Source of the DNA: Anaeramoeba ignava | Lineage: Eukaryota; Metamonada; Anaeramoebidae | NCBI GenBank assembly: GCA_028826165.1 | Contig: JAPDFW010000061.1 | Span: 186,001 to 250,000, forward strand | Reading direction: 5' to 3' | DNA: 64,000 bases | Part shown: positions 9,425 through 21,400 of the stretch, in pieces | Position numbering within the stretch: position 1 is the first letter of the stretch | How the letters are laid out: each line of letters begins with the position of its first letter | Translations under genes and position numbers: made by a program | Notes under the pieces: generated by a model | Database searches by the model: none | Told to the model about the DNA's origin: nothing | What the model saw: the letters and a program-made list of their open reading frames with translations, nothing else

Positions 9425-12093
9425 ATGGTTGATGTTAAAGAAGCTTTAAAAAGTTTAGAAAAAACCAAAGAATTTGTGAAAAAATATCAAGTTGATTATG
9501 CATTACCTGTATATTAAAAAAAAACACACAAAAAAACAATTTTTTTATTTAAATTAGCAAATTATTTAAATAGGATGTAAATTAAGAATTTTTTTTCCTC
9601 TTTTTTATTAATTGGATTTATTTATTTTCTCTTTAGGATCCATCTCCTCTTTATCAAGCAATAAGCGATTCAGACCATTATGAACAGAAAAAAGAAATTA
9701 TTAAATACCTTCTCAAGAAACATGCAAACGTTAATTTTATACATGTATAAAAACTATTTTAAAAATAAGAAATCAATTAATTTTTAACAAAATATTAACA
9801 AAATAAAAAAATTTATAATTTTAGTCCGATGTAGTTATTTAGATTTTTAAATAATGTTTAAAAGTGAATTGTTAATTGTTAATTTTTAATTCTTTTTCAT
9901 TTACATTTTTTTAGTCTGTATTTTTGCTTAAATAAAATCTTTTTTTTTTAATGATTTGATTCAAAAAAATTCAAAATATCGAATATATTTCATTTATTTA
10001 ATTAAAATAGAAAGATACACCTTTGCATTTAGCAGTTGAAGATCAAAATGAGGAATTGGTTGATTTACTTTTACAATACAACCCAGATCCAACTATTAGA
10101 AATGTATAAATTATTGAATTAAATTATTGAATTAAGTTATTGAATTAAATTTTTGAATTAAATAGCAAGTAAAAATAAATATAAAGTTAAATTCAAAGAA
10201 AATTCAAACAATTAATTATTTTGATATTAATTTTTATAGGATGGTCAAATTCCACTCCATTTAGCAGATGAAAATTATTTCATTTTCAAAAAATTAATAA
10301 GATATATGCTCAAAAATCACAAAGAGGCAATATACACTAAAGATGTATTTAATCAACCAAAAATATTTGAAAAACAAATTTCAGTTTAATCGATAAATCA
10401 AAAAAAATATTTTAGAATGTAAATTTTTTACTTAATTAATTGATTAATTAATGATTAAATTTTTTTATATAAATTGAAATTATAGGATGTAAATTTTGTT
10501 TCCATTTTAAAAAAACATTTTGATTTTAAATTCCTTTATACTTTAAATCATTTTAGGATGAAACACCTTTTTATAATTTAGAAAAAAATCAGAAAAAAGA
10601 AATTGAAGAAATAATAAAACGTAAATTAATTAATTTCAATACCTAATTTTTTTCTATTAAACGGTAACTAAATTTTTATTTTATTTATTTAGAAGAGGAA
10701 AGTAAATCAAAAGATAATAAAAAAGATTCTGGAAACAAAAAATTTATTCCAAAATCAATAACAGAATCAACAGCAGAATCAACAACAGAATCAACAACAG
10801 AATCAACAACAGAATCAACAACAGAATCAACATCAAGTGATACAGATCAAAAAGAAAAAGCAAAACAAAAAGAAAAAGCAAAACAAAAAGAAAAAGCAAA
10901 ACAAAAAGAAAAATCAGATTCAAATTCAGATTCAGATTCAGATTCAGAATTAGATCAAAATCAAAATCAAAATCAAAATCAAAATCGAAACCAAATTCAA
11001 AATCAAGATTCAAATTCAAAAATTCAACAAATTATAAACCAAAATCAAAAAGAAAATCAAAATAAAATATTTGAAGGATATAAATCTCTTTTAAATTCAA
11101 ATACTTTTTATGATTTTAAAATTATAATTGATTCTAATAATACAGAAATTAAATGTCATAAAGCAATTCTTTATTCTCAACTTCAATTCTTCAAAAATTA
11201 TTTTAAAGAACAAAATTCAAATGAATTTCATTTTGAAATAGAAAATGAAAAAGATGTGAAAGAAGTTATCAATTTTATTTATACAAATCAAATTAATTTA
11301 AATTTAAATAATCTAATTGAAATTTGGTTTATTTCACAAAAATTAGAATATGAATTATTAATTAATTTAACTGAAAAAATCATTTTAAATCAAATTAATG
11401 AAAATTTAATTTTAGAAAGTTTAATCAAAAGTGAAAAACTTCAAAGAAACAAAATTAACAAAAATTTTAAAGAATTTATTCAAAAAAACTTTCAAAAAAT
11501 AATTTTAAGTGATAAAATATTTGAATTATCAATTCATAAAATTGAAGAATTAATTGAAATTGGAATTGAAAATCAACAACCAACATTTGAATTACTTTCT
11601 TTATTAACAAATTTTTCAAATAGATATGAAAATTTCCAAATACAAAAACAAAATCAAAATCAAAATCAAAATCAAATTCAAAATCAAAATCAAAATCAAA
11701 AATCAAAATAAAAAGAAAACAAAAATCAAAATTCAAAATCAAAATCAAAATCAAATTTCAAAAGAATTACCAATTTTAAATCAATTTAGTTCTTTTTTGA
11801 CAAATATTGAAAATATATTATCAATCCAACAAAAACAAGAACTCAAAAATTCACCAAATAAATTCATTAATTTTATTTCCCAAACACATCAAGAAGTTGA
11901 AAAATCAAAACAAACAACAATTTCCACAATTTTATCAAAATCAAAACGAAAATCAAAATCAAATTCAAATTCAAAATCAAAACCACAATCAAAATCAAAA
12001 CCACAATCAAAGTCAAATTCAAAGTCAAATTCAAATTCCGTTTCAAATTCAAATTCAGATTCAGATTCAGATTCAGATTCAGATTCAGATTAA
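9425..12093 (+). CDS. Ankyrin-repeat / BTB-BACK protein with a possible microexon, frameshifted tail
   Basis: Proposed exons are 9425-9508, 9637-9744, 9825-9830, 10011-10103, 10240-10344, 10557-10620 and 10693 onward; all joins keep frame (phase 0 until the last, phase 1). Exons 2-6 encode ankyrin repeats (YLLKKHANVNFIH, DTPLHLAVEDQNEELVDLLL, DGQIPLHLADE, DETPFYNLE). The 6-nt microexon (Ser-Asp) restores exact ankyrin spacing. Exon 7 has Thr-Glu-Ser and Lys-Gln repeats, Ser-Asp repeats, then a BTB domain (FYDFKIIIDSNNTEIKCHKA) and BACK-like helices. The frame closes at 11711 inside an AATCAA tract and continues one base shifted (KELPILNQFSSFLTNIEN) to 12093, so a slippage or assembly error interrupts the C-terminus. 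Likely a scaffold or ubiquitin-ligase adaptor by family analogy. Confidence 0.7.
9825..9830 (+). other. Candidate 6-nt microexon (Ser-Asp) in the ankyrin-BTB gene
   Basis: TCCGAT sits between AATTTTAG and GTAGTT. Adding these two codons between exon ends NVNFIH and KDTPLHL gives the standard ankyrin loop length; skipping it leaves the loop two residues short. Support is purely from spacing and splice dinucleotides. Confidence 0.45.
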
Positions 12094-12451
12094 GATTAAG
12101 ATTAAGATTAAGATTAAGATCCAAAACCCAAATCAAATTCAAAATATAAATCAAAAGCAAAAGCAAAATCAAAATCAAAATCAAAATCAAAATCAAAATC
12201 AAAATCAAAATCAAAATCAAAATCAAAATCAAAATTAAAATCAAAATCAAAATCAAAATCAAAATCAAAATCAGAAACAGAAACAGATTAAACTTCAACC
12301 ACAACTTCAGATTAATTTTCATTTTAATTCTCAATTTAATAAAAAGAATAAAAAGTGGAATTTTCTTGTTTTTGTTTTTTTCCTTTTTTTTTTTAATTTT
12401 CTTTATTCATTTTTATTTTTTTTTCTTTCATTTTTTTCCGTTTTTTCAAGA
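12094..12451. repeat. Post-gene GATTAA and AATCAA repeats, then promoter-like T-rich tract
   Basis: Directly after the Ser-Asp repeat of the ankyrin-BTB gene come several GATTAA units, which are GATTCA units turned into stops. An AATCAA tract follows to ~12285. A copy of AAAGTGGAATTTT lies near 12352, and a T-rich tract leads to the ATG at 12452. No separate gene is seen. Confidence 0.55.
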
Positions 12452-15014
12452 ATGGATTGTTTTATATGCAAAAAAAAAACAAAAAAAGGTTATTCTTGTA
12501 AAAAATTTGGCACATTTTATTGTCTTAAATGTCTTCGTATGTTGAATACAGGAGCAAAAGAGGTCAAATGTCCATCTTGTGGTAGAAAAAAAAAATTAAT
12601 TCAACCAAATAAAGTTCAAGTAAACAAATTAATTAAAATCAAATTCAAAATATAAATCAAAATCAAAACCAAAATCAAAGTCAAAATCAAAATCAAAATC
12701 AAAATTAAAATCAAAATCAAAATCAAAATCAAAATCAAAATTAAAATCAAATTCAGAATCAAAATCAAATTCAAATTCAAAATCAAAATTAAAATCAAAA
12801 TCAAAATCAAATTCAATATCAAAATCAAAATCAAAATCAAAGTCAAAATCTAAATTAAAATCAAAATCAAAATTAAAATCAAAATTAAAATCAAAATCAA
12901 AATTAAAATCAAAATTAAAATCAAATTCAAATTCAAATTCAAAATCAAATTCAGAATCAAATTCAAATTCAAATTCAAAATCAAAATCAAAATCAAAATT
13001 AAAATCAAAATCAAAATCAAAATCAAAATCAAAATCAAAATCTAAATCAATATCAAAATCAGAATCAATATCAAAATCAAAGTCAAAATCACTTTCAAAG
13101 TCAAAATCACTTTCAATTCCAAAGTCAAAATCCAAATCACTTTCACTTTCAAAGTCAAAATCACTTTCAATTTCAAAGCCAAAATCAAAATAAACCGAAA
13201 ACAAATTATGATTCGCAAATGTGTTCTTTTTTACAACAAGGATGGTGTAATTCATATCAACATTTTAAAAAAAATGATCCAATAGAACATCCACCAAGTA
13301 AAATAGTATGTCCTAGTTTTTATAAAGGAGAATCATGTTATTCATATAATTGTCCATATACTCATCCAAGAGCTGAAGATTTTTTGGAATGGAGAAATAA
13401 AATTTTAAGTCAAAATCCAAATGTTGAAGATATTAAAAAAACTAATTGTTTTTTCCTTGATCAAAGACCAAAAACTCATAGCATAAGTAAGAAAAATCAA
13501 AATCAAAATTAAAATTAAAATTAAAATCTAAATCAAAATCAAAATCTAAATATAAATACAAATCTAAATCAAAATTAAAATCAAAATCAAATTCAAAATC
13601 AAATTCAAATTCAAAATTAAATCCAATATAAATCAAAATCAAAATTAAAATTAAAATTAAAATCTAAATCAAAATTAAAATTAAAATCTAAATTAAAATC
13701 TAAATCTAAATATAAATCAAAATGAAAATGAAAATCAAAATTCAAATTTAAAATCAAAATCAATATCAAATTCAAAATATAAATCAAAATCAAAATCAAA
13801 ATCAATATCAAAATCAAAATCAAAATCAAAATCAAAATCAAAATCAAAATCAATATCAAAATCAAAACCAAAATCAAAATCAAAACCAAAATCAAAATCA
13901 AAATCAAAATCAATTTCAATTTCAATTTCAATTTCAAAATCAATTTCAATTTCAAAATCAAATTAAAAATTAAAATCAATTTCAAAATCAAAATAATTCA
14001 ATATCAAATTAAAAATTGAAAATTAAAATTAAAATTAAAATCAAATTCAAAACTAAAATCATAATTAAAATCAAAATCAAAATCAAAATTAATTCCAAAA
14101 TTAAAATTAAAATTAAAATCAAATTCAAAACTAAAATCATAATTAAAATCAAAATCAAAATCAAAATTAATTCCAAAATTAAAATAAAAATTCAAATCAA
14201 AATCGGAAAAAAATTTTTAAACATTTTTTTGAATTTTAAATAGAATGTCGAAATGAACAATTAAGTTATGATCATTATGGTAATCCTTACGCTTATTCAA
14301 GTCGTTCAAATCACTGCACAAATAAAATGTGTCCTTATGAACATCCTAAATTTCCATATGATTTAAAATCAAAATTTAAATACGATAATTTCAAATATCA
14401 AAATAAAAATCAAAATCAAAATCATCATCATTATCATTCCCATCAAAGTCAAAGTTATTACCATCAAAGTCAAAAGGAAAAAGAAAATGAAAATGAAATC
14501 AAAGATAAATTTAAAACTCCATTTCAAAATTATCTTCAAAATTCAAATCAAATTCAGCTTCAAAATCCAAATCAATTTCAAAATAATTCAAAATCAAAAT
14601 CAAAATCAATTTCAAAATAATCAAAATCCAAATCAATTTCAAGATGATTCAAATCAATTTCAAAATAATGAAAATCAAAATCAATTTCAATTTCAAGATG
14701 ATTCAAATCAATTTCAAGATGAAAAAAAGAAACACAAAAAGAAAGATAAAAAAGATAAGAAAGATAAGAAAGATAAAAAAAAGAAAAAGAAAGAAAAAAA
14801 AGAAAAACAAAAATCCAAAAACAAAAAGAAACACAAACATAAAAAAGAGAATCAAATCCAAACTCAGAATCAAGATTCAAATCAAAATCAAAATCAAAAT
14901 GAAAATCAAAAAATCAAAATTAAAATTAAACATAAACATAAACATAAACATAAAAAAGAAAAGAAAAAATCAAATGAAAATGATAATGAAAATGATAATG
15001 ATAATCAAAACTAA
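12452..15014 (+). CDS. Zinc-domain / CCCH family protein with Lys-rich tail
   Basis: Exon 1 12452-12619 (56 codons, phase 0 at GTAAAC) carries CFIC, YSC, CLKC and CPSC. Exon 2 ends at 13486 in phase 1; its start is uncertain, the best phase-matching acceptor being TCAG before 13063, which would add a Gln/Asn/Ser/His-rich lead to the MCSFLQQGWC CCCH block at 13219. Exon 3 begins at 14244 (K-C-R-N-E... HC-x4-C-x3-H). The tail reads Asn/Gln-rich to a stop at 14620. A one-base shift near 14590 reopens it into a Lys-rich tail (repeated KKDKKDK, HKHKHKHKKEK and Asn-Asp-Glu) ending at 15014. That shared kind of ending suggests the downstream frame is the real C-terminus. Confidence 0.65.
12620..13062 (+). 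repeat. Intron 1 of the 12452 gene, AAAATC/AAAATT hexamers
   Basis: GTAAACAAATTAATT opens the intron, then AAAATC hexamers with AAAATT and AAATTC variants run to at least 13062. The 3' boundary is uncertain because no phase-matching AG lies close to the CCCH block. Confidence 0.5.
13487..14243 (+). repeat. Intron 2 of the 12452 gene, mixed hexamer repeats
   Basis: The intron starts GTAAGAAAAATC and ends TTTTAAATAG. Inside are AAAATC, AAAATT, AAATCT and CAATTT hexamers, plus a ~70-bp direct duplication at about 14025-14170. It is longer than the same intron in sister genes (~90 nt in some), so hexamer expansion has occurred here. Confidence 0.7.
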
Positions 15015-15316
15015 AATAAATTTCGAAATCAAAATCAAAATTAAAAAAGAAAAGAAAAATTCACTTTTTTTTTGGATCGTTTTTTTTTAAAAGAAAAATT
15101 TAAATTTCCAAATAAAAATTCAAAAATTCCAAAAGAAAAAAATTTCATTCCATTTTTTTCCCAGATTTTATTGAGGATTTTTTTGAAAAGAATTTGAATG
15201 AAAAAAGAAAATTGAAAAAAAAGGAAAAAGAAAAAAAAGGAAAAAGAAAAAAAAAGATTTTAATTTATTTTATTTTTATTTTTCATTTTTTGCTTTTTTT
15301 TATTATTTTTATTAAA
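15015..15316. other. Intergenic region, A-rich then T-rich
   Basis: A-rich sequence with repeated GGAAAAAGAAAAAA units gives way to a T-rich tract before the ATG at 15317. A weak arm resembling the intergenic inverted repeat (AATTCACTTTTTTT) is near 15059. No gene is seen. Confidence 0.5.
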
Positions 15317-18310
15317 ATGATGAATTATTGTTTTATGTGTCAAGCGCCAACATCAATAGGTCATAAATGTCCAGCAAATGGATTCTTTTATTGCCCTCAA
15401 TGTTCTATTAAAATCAGTAACAATTCTAAATGTCCGCATTGTGGTGAAAAAATTGATTTTCCTCAAGAAATGATTCAAGTTCAACAACAATTTATTGTAT
15501 TCTTTTTAATTCTTTTTTTTTCTAAATCACATTCAAATTCAAATTAAAATTAAAATCAAAAATCAAAATCTAAATCAAATTTAAAATTAAAATCAAAATT
15601 CAAATTCAAATTTAAATTTAAATATAAATCAAAATCAAAATCAAAATTTAAATCAAAATCAAAATCAAAATCAAAATCAAAATCAAATTTAAAATTAAAA
15701 TCAAAATTCAAATTCAAATTTAAATTTAAATTCAAATTCAAAATCAAAATCAAAATCAAAATCAAAATCAAAATCAAAATCAAATTCAAATTCAAAATTA
15801 AAATTAAAATTAAAATTAAAATATCAAAATTAAAAATCAAAATCAAAATCAAAATCAAATCAAAAAAAATCAAAATGACAAAATCAAATCAAAAAAATCA
15901 AAAATAAAAAAAATCAAAAATCAAAATCAAAAATCAAAAAATCAAAATCAAAATCAAAATCAAAATTAAAATCAAAATCAAATTCAAATCAAAATTCAAA
16001 ATAAAATCAAAATCAAATTCAAAAATCAAAATCAAAATCTAAATCAAAATCAAAATCAAAATCAAAATCAAAATTAAAATCAAAATCAAAATCAAAATCA
16101 AAATTAAATTCAAAATCAAATACAAATTCAAAATCAAAATCAAAATCAAAATCAAAATCAAAATCAAATTCAAAATCAAAATCAATATCAAAATCAAAAT
16201 CAAAATTTAAAATTAAAATTAAAATCAAAATTCAAAATTAAAATTAAAATCAAAATTCAAATCAAATTCAAAATCAAAATTCAAATTAAAATCAAAATTA
16301 AAATCAAAATCAAAATCAAAATCAAAATCAAAATCAAAATCAAAATTCAAAATTAAAATAAATAGCCACAAGATGATTCAAGAATGTGTCCTTATTTACA
16401 ACAAGGATGGTGTCATGATTATCAACATTACAAAACAAATGATCAGGAAATACATCCAACAAATAGGATAGTATGTCCTAAATTTTATAAAGGAAAATCA
16501 TGTAAATCATCTAATTGTCCATATAATCATCCAAGAGTTGAAGATTTTTTGGAATGGAGAAATAAAATTTTAAGTCAAAATCCAAATGTTGAAGATATTA
16601 AAAAAACTAATTGTTTTTTCCTTGATCAAAGACCAAAAACTCATAAAACAAGTAAGAAAAATCAAATTCAAATTCAAATTTTAAAATCAAAAATAAAAAT
16701 CAAATTAAAATCAAAATCAAAATCAAAATCAAAATCAAAATCAAAATCAAAATTAAAATCAAAAATAAAAATCAAATTCAAAATTCAAATTCAAAATCAA
16801 AATCAAAATTCAAAATTAAAATTAAAATTAATAAACATTCTCTTGAATTTTAAATAGAATGTCGAAATGAAAAATCATCACATTTTAGTCATTTCGAAAA
16901 AAGTTGTGAAGTTAAAATGTGTGGATATGAACATCCTAACTTTCCATCTAAATTAAAATCAAAAATGGATGATTATAATCCAACTTATAAAAATCAAAAT
17001 CCAAATAAAAATAAAAATAAAAATAAAAATAATGCTCAGAATAAATTTACAACTCCATTTCAAAATCAACTTCAAAATCAAAATTTAAATACAAATCAAT
17101 TTCCAAATCAAAATCAAAATCAATTTCCAAATCAAAATCAATTTCAAAATCAAAATCAACTTCAAAATCAAAATCAAAATCAAATTCAACTTCAAAATCA
17201 AAATTTAAATATAAATCAAAATCAAAATCAATTTCCAAATCAAATTCAAAATCAAAATCAATTTCCAAATCAAAATCAATTCCCAAATCAAAATCAAAAT
17301 CAAAATCAAAATCAAAATCAAAATCAAAATCAATTTCCAAATCAAAATTTAAATATAAATCAACTTCCAAATCAAAATCAAAATCAAAATCAATTTCCAA
17401 ATCAAAATCAATTTCAAAATCAATTTCAAAATCAAGAACAAAACATGGATTACAAACAAAAACATAAGCATAAACACAAGCATAAACATAAAAAAGAAAA
17501 GATGAATTCTGATCAAAATCAAAATCAAGAACAAAATCAAAATCAATTTCCAAATCAAAATCAAAATCAATTTCAAAATCAATTTCAAATATAAATCAAC
17601 TTCCAAATCAAAATCAAAATCAAAATCAATTTCAAAATCAAAATCAATTTCAAAATCAATTTCCAAATCAAAATCAAGAACAAAACATGGATTACAAACA
17701 AAAGCATAAGCATAAACACAAGCATAAACATAAAAAAGAAAAGATGAATTCTGATCAAAATCAAAATCAAAATCAAAATCAAAATCAATTTCCAAATCAA
17801 AATCAAGAACAAAACATGGATTACAAACAAAAACATGAGAAAAAACATAAACATAAAAAAGAAAAGAATAAATTAGATCAAAATCAAGAACAAAATCAAA
17901 ATCAATTTCCAAATCAAAATCAATTTCCAAATCAAAATCAATTTCCAAATCAAAATCAAAATCTAAATCAATTTCAAAATCAATTTCAAAATCAAGAACA
18001 AAACATGGATTACAAACAAAAACATGAGAAAAAACATAAACATAAAAAAGAAAAGATTAAATTAGATCAAAATCAAGAACAAAATCAAAATCAATTTCCA
18101 AATCAAAATCAAGAACAAAACATGGATTACAAACAAAAGCATAAACATAAACACAAGCATAAACATAAAAAAGAAAAGATGAATTTTGATCAAAATCAAA
18201 ATCAATTTCAATTTCAATTTCAAAATCAAGAACAAATTCAAAATCAAAAAAACACAAAATCAAAATCAAATTCAAAATCAAAAAAACACAAAAACAAACA
18301 AGATAATTAA
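15317..18310 (+). CDS. Zinc-domain / CCCH family protein with Lys/His tail
   Basis: Exons 15317-15496, 16366-16651 and 16858 onward, with phases 0 and 1. Exon 1 has CFMC, H-x-C, CPQC and CPHC; its donor is GTATTC rather than GTAAA. Exon 2 (MCPYLQQGWCHDYQH ... CPKFYKGKSC ... CPYNH) and exon 3 (K-C-R-N-E ... CEVKMCGYEH) complete the CCCH fingers. The tail is Gln/Asn/Phe-rich with four or more copies of a MDYKQKHKHKHKHKHKKEK-type block. The frame stops at 17594 where a short deletion relative to the parallel repeat unit at ~17345 shifts it, and then continues to 18310, ending KKHKNKQDN like the gene ending at 40954. Confidence 0.68.
15497..16365 (+). repeat. Intron 1 of the 15317 gene, hexamer repeat
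   Basis: From ~15540 to 16360 this is AAAATC/AAATTC/AAAATT hexamer sequence with short A-rich interruptions (15860-15930). It ends AAATAG before the CCCH exon. Minus-strand open frames here encode only Asp-Phe or Ile-Leu dipeptides and are not called. Confidence 0.7.
16652..16857 (+). other. Intron 2 of the 15317 gene
   Basis: GTAAGAAAAATC to TTTAAATAG, 206 nt, of AAAATC hexamers. The splice contexts match all sister genes. Confidence 0.7.
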
Positions 18311-18464
18311 ATTCCACTTTTTCAACTTTCAAAAAAGAAAATTAAAAAACAAAATAAAAATAAAGAAAAAAGAAGAATTTTTATTTTTCGTTTTTTAATT
18401 TTCCGAATTTTCCTTTTTTTTTCATTTTTCTTTTTCATTTTTTTTTCCTTTTTTATTTTAAAAG

Positions 18465-21400
18465 ATGAATACTTGTACATTTTGTAAACAAGAAACGCAA
18501 ATAGTTCATCATTGCAAACTAATTAAAGCTAATCTTTGTTTTCAATGTTTTGTGCAAAAGTATCCAAGTTCAATATGTGGAGTTTGTCATGAAAATGTTA
18601 ACATTCCTGGATATATACCAAAACAAGTAAAATAAAAAAGCAAAAAACAAATTAAATTTTTTTTCCTTTTTTTTTTCTATTTCAATCAAAATTTAAATTA
18701 AATTCAAAATTCAAAATTAAAATCAAAATTAAAAATTCAAATTAAAATTAAATTCAAAATTTAAATTAAAATCTAAATCAAAATTTGAATTAAAATTCAA
18801 AATCAAAATTAAAATCTAAATCAAAATTTGAATTAAAATTAAAATTAAAATTAAAATCAAAATTAATGAACATAGCTCAAAAATTTACAGAAGAATAATT
18901 TTGTTATTATTCTGTAAATTTTGAATGGGAATCTCTTTTAAAAACTCTTTTTTTTAAGTTCACAGAATAATAATAAAAATTATTCTTCTGTGGAATCAAA
19001 AAATTCGTAAAAATTCGTCAAAATTGAAACCCAAATTTCTTAAAAATTGAGAAAAATTTTCCCTAATTCCTAAATTCATAAAATTCAAAATCATCATTTT
19101 TCCCAACTTTTGGGTTTTTCAGTTCATTAAATATAAATTAAATTTAAATTCAAATTCAAATTTTTCAAAAATATTTTTCACTCGCGTCGTTACACTCCGC
19201 TCGTGAAAAACAAATTAAAATCACTCGAAAAAGATTTTAAAAATTTTTAGAAAATAATAATTTTCTTATTATCGTGTTAAAAATTATTAAAATCAAAAAT
19301 CAAAATTCAAAATCAAAATCAAAATTAAAATCAATTTCAAAATCAAAATCAAAATCAAAATCAAAAATTAAATTTAAAATCAAAATTAAAATCAAATTCA
19401 AAATCAAATTCAAAATTTAAATCAAAATTAAAATTCAAATTTAAATTCAAATTTAAATTCAAATTCAAATTCAAAATTAAAACCAAAAATAATATTTAAA
19501 TTCAAAATTCAAATCAAAATCAAAATCAAAATCAAATTCAAAATCAAAATCAAAATTAAATTCAAATTCAAAATCAAAATCAAAATCAAAATCAAAATCA
19601 AAATCAAATTCAAAATCAAAATCAAAATCAAAATTAAAATTAAAATTAAAATTAAAATTAAAATCAAAATCAAAATCAAATTCAAATTCAAAATTAAAAT
19701 CAAATTCAAATTCAAATTCAAAATCAAAATCAAAATCAAATTCAAATCAAAAATCAAAATCAAAATCAAATTCAAAATTAAAATCAAATTCAAATTCAAA
19801 ATCAAATTCAAATTCAAATTCAAAATTTAATTAAAATACAAAACTAAAATCAAAATCAAATTAAAATTCAAACCAGAATCCAATGCAAACAGGAGGCAAT
19901 GATCATTCAGGAATGTGTTCTTTTTTACAAAAAGGATGGTGTAATTCATATCAACATTTTAAAGCAAAGGATCAAACAGAACATCCACCAGATCGGATAG
20001 TATGCCCTAAATTTTATAAAGGAGAATCATGCTATTCATATGATTGCCCATATGCTCATCCAAGAGCTGAAGATTTTTTGGAATGGAGAGGTCAACTTTT
20101 AAGTCAAAATCCTGGTATTCAAGATATTAAAAAAACTAATTGTTTTTTCCTTGATCAAAGACCAAAAACTCACAAACACAGTAAGAAAAATCAAATTCAA
20201 AATCAAAATTAAATTCAAAATCAAATCCAATTTCAAAATAATCAAAATCAAAATCAAATCAAAATTAAATTCAAAATTAAAATTAAAATTAAAATCAAAA
20301 TTAAAATCAAAATTAAAATCAAAATCAAAATCAAAATCAAAATCAAAATCAAAATCAAAATCAAAATCAAATTCAAATTGAAATTGAAATTGAAATTGAA
20401 ATTAAATTCAAAATCAAAATTAAATTCAAATTGAAATTGAAATTGAAATTGAAATTAAATTCAAAATCAAAATTAAATTCAAAATTAAAATCAATTTCAA
20501 AATCTTAATTTATCATCATTTTAATAATTTGAAATAGAATGCCGAAATGAATCATCTGGATATTATTATTCTTACGGATATTCGGGTTATTCAATTCATT
20601 CAAAACGTTGTAAAGATAAAATGTGTCCATATGAACATCATAACTTTCCATATAAATTAAAATCAAAAATGGATGATTTTATTCCAAAATATTCTAATAC
20701 AAATGATTTTAATCCAAATTCAACACACAGTGGAGTTGCTAATAAATTTCAAACACCATTTCAAAATACCATCCCAATGCCAAATTCAATGCAAAACCAA
20801 AACCCAATGCCAAATTCAATGCCAAATCAAAACCCAATGCCAAATTCAATGCCAAATCAAAACCCAATGCCAAATTCAATGCCAAATTCAATGCAAAATC
20901 AAAATCAAAATCAAAATCCAAATCAAAATCAAAATCCAAAATCAATTCCCCAAACACAAAGAAAATCACATCCAAGATCAAAAAAATCAACTACAAAATC
21001 AAAAAAATCCTATTCAAATTCAAAATCAAATTCAAAATCAAATTCAAATTCATATTCATATTCATATTCAGATTCATATTCATATTCAGATTCATATTCA
21101 GATTCAGATTCAAATTCAAATTCCAATCCAGATTCAAAATCAAAAACCAAATCAAAATCAAATTCAAAACAAATTCCTGATTCAAAATCAAATTCAAAAC
21201 AAATTCATTCAAAAAAAAAAGGAAAGGAATCAAAACAAAAAGGAAAGGAATCAAAACAAAAAGGAGAAAAATCAACAAAAGGAAAGGAATCAAAACAATC
21301 CAAGAAAAATCCACAAAACGCACAATCAAAATTAGAATCAACTGATTCTGAAATTGATACAATAAATAAAAACCCAAAATCAAAACCCAAGCCAAAAACA

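Noticed and set aside
12075-12120. Telomere-like GATTAA repeat
   Set aside because: Only a few units, continuous with the GATTCA coding repeat and lying between genes; best explained as C-to-A changes in that repeat.
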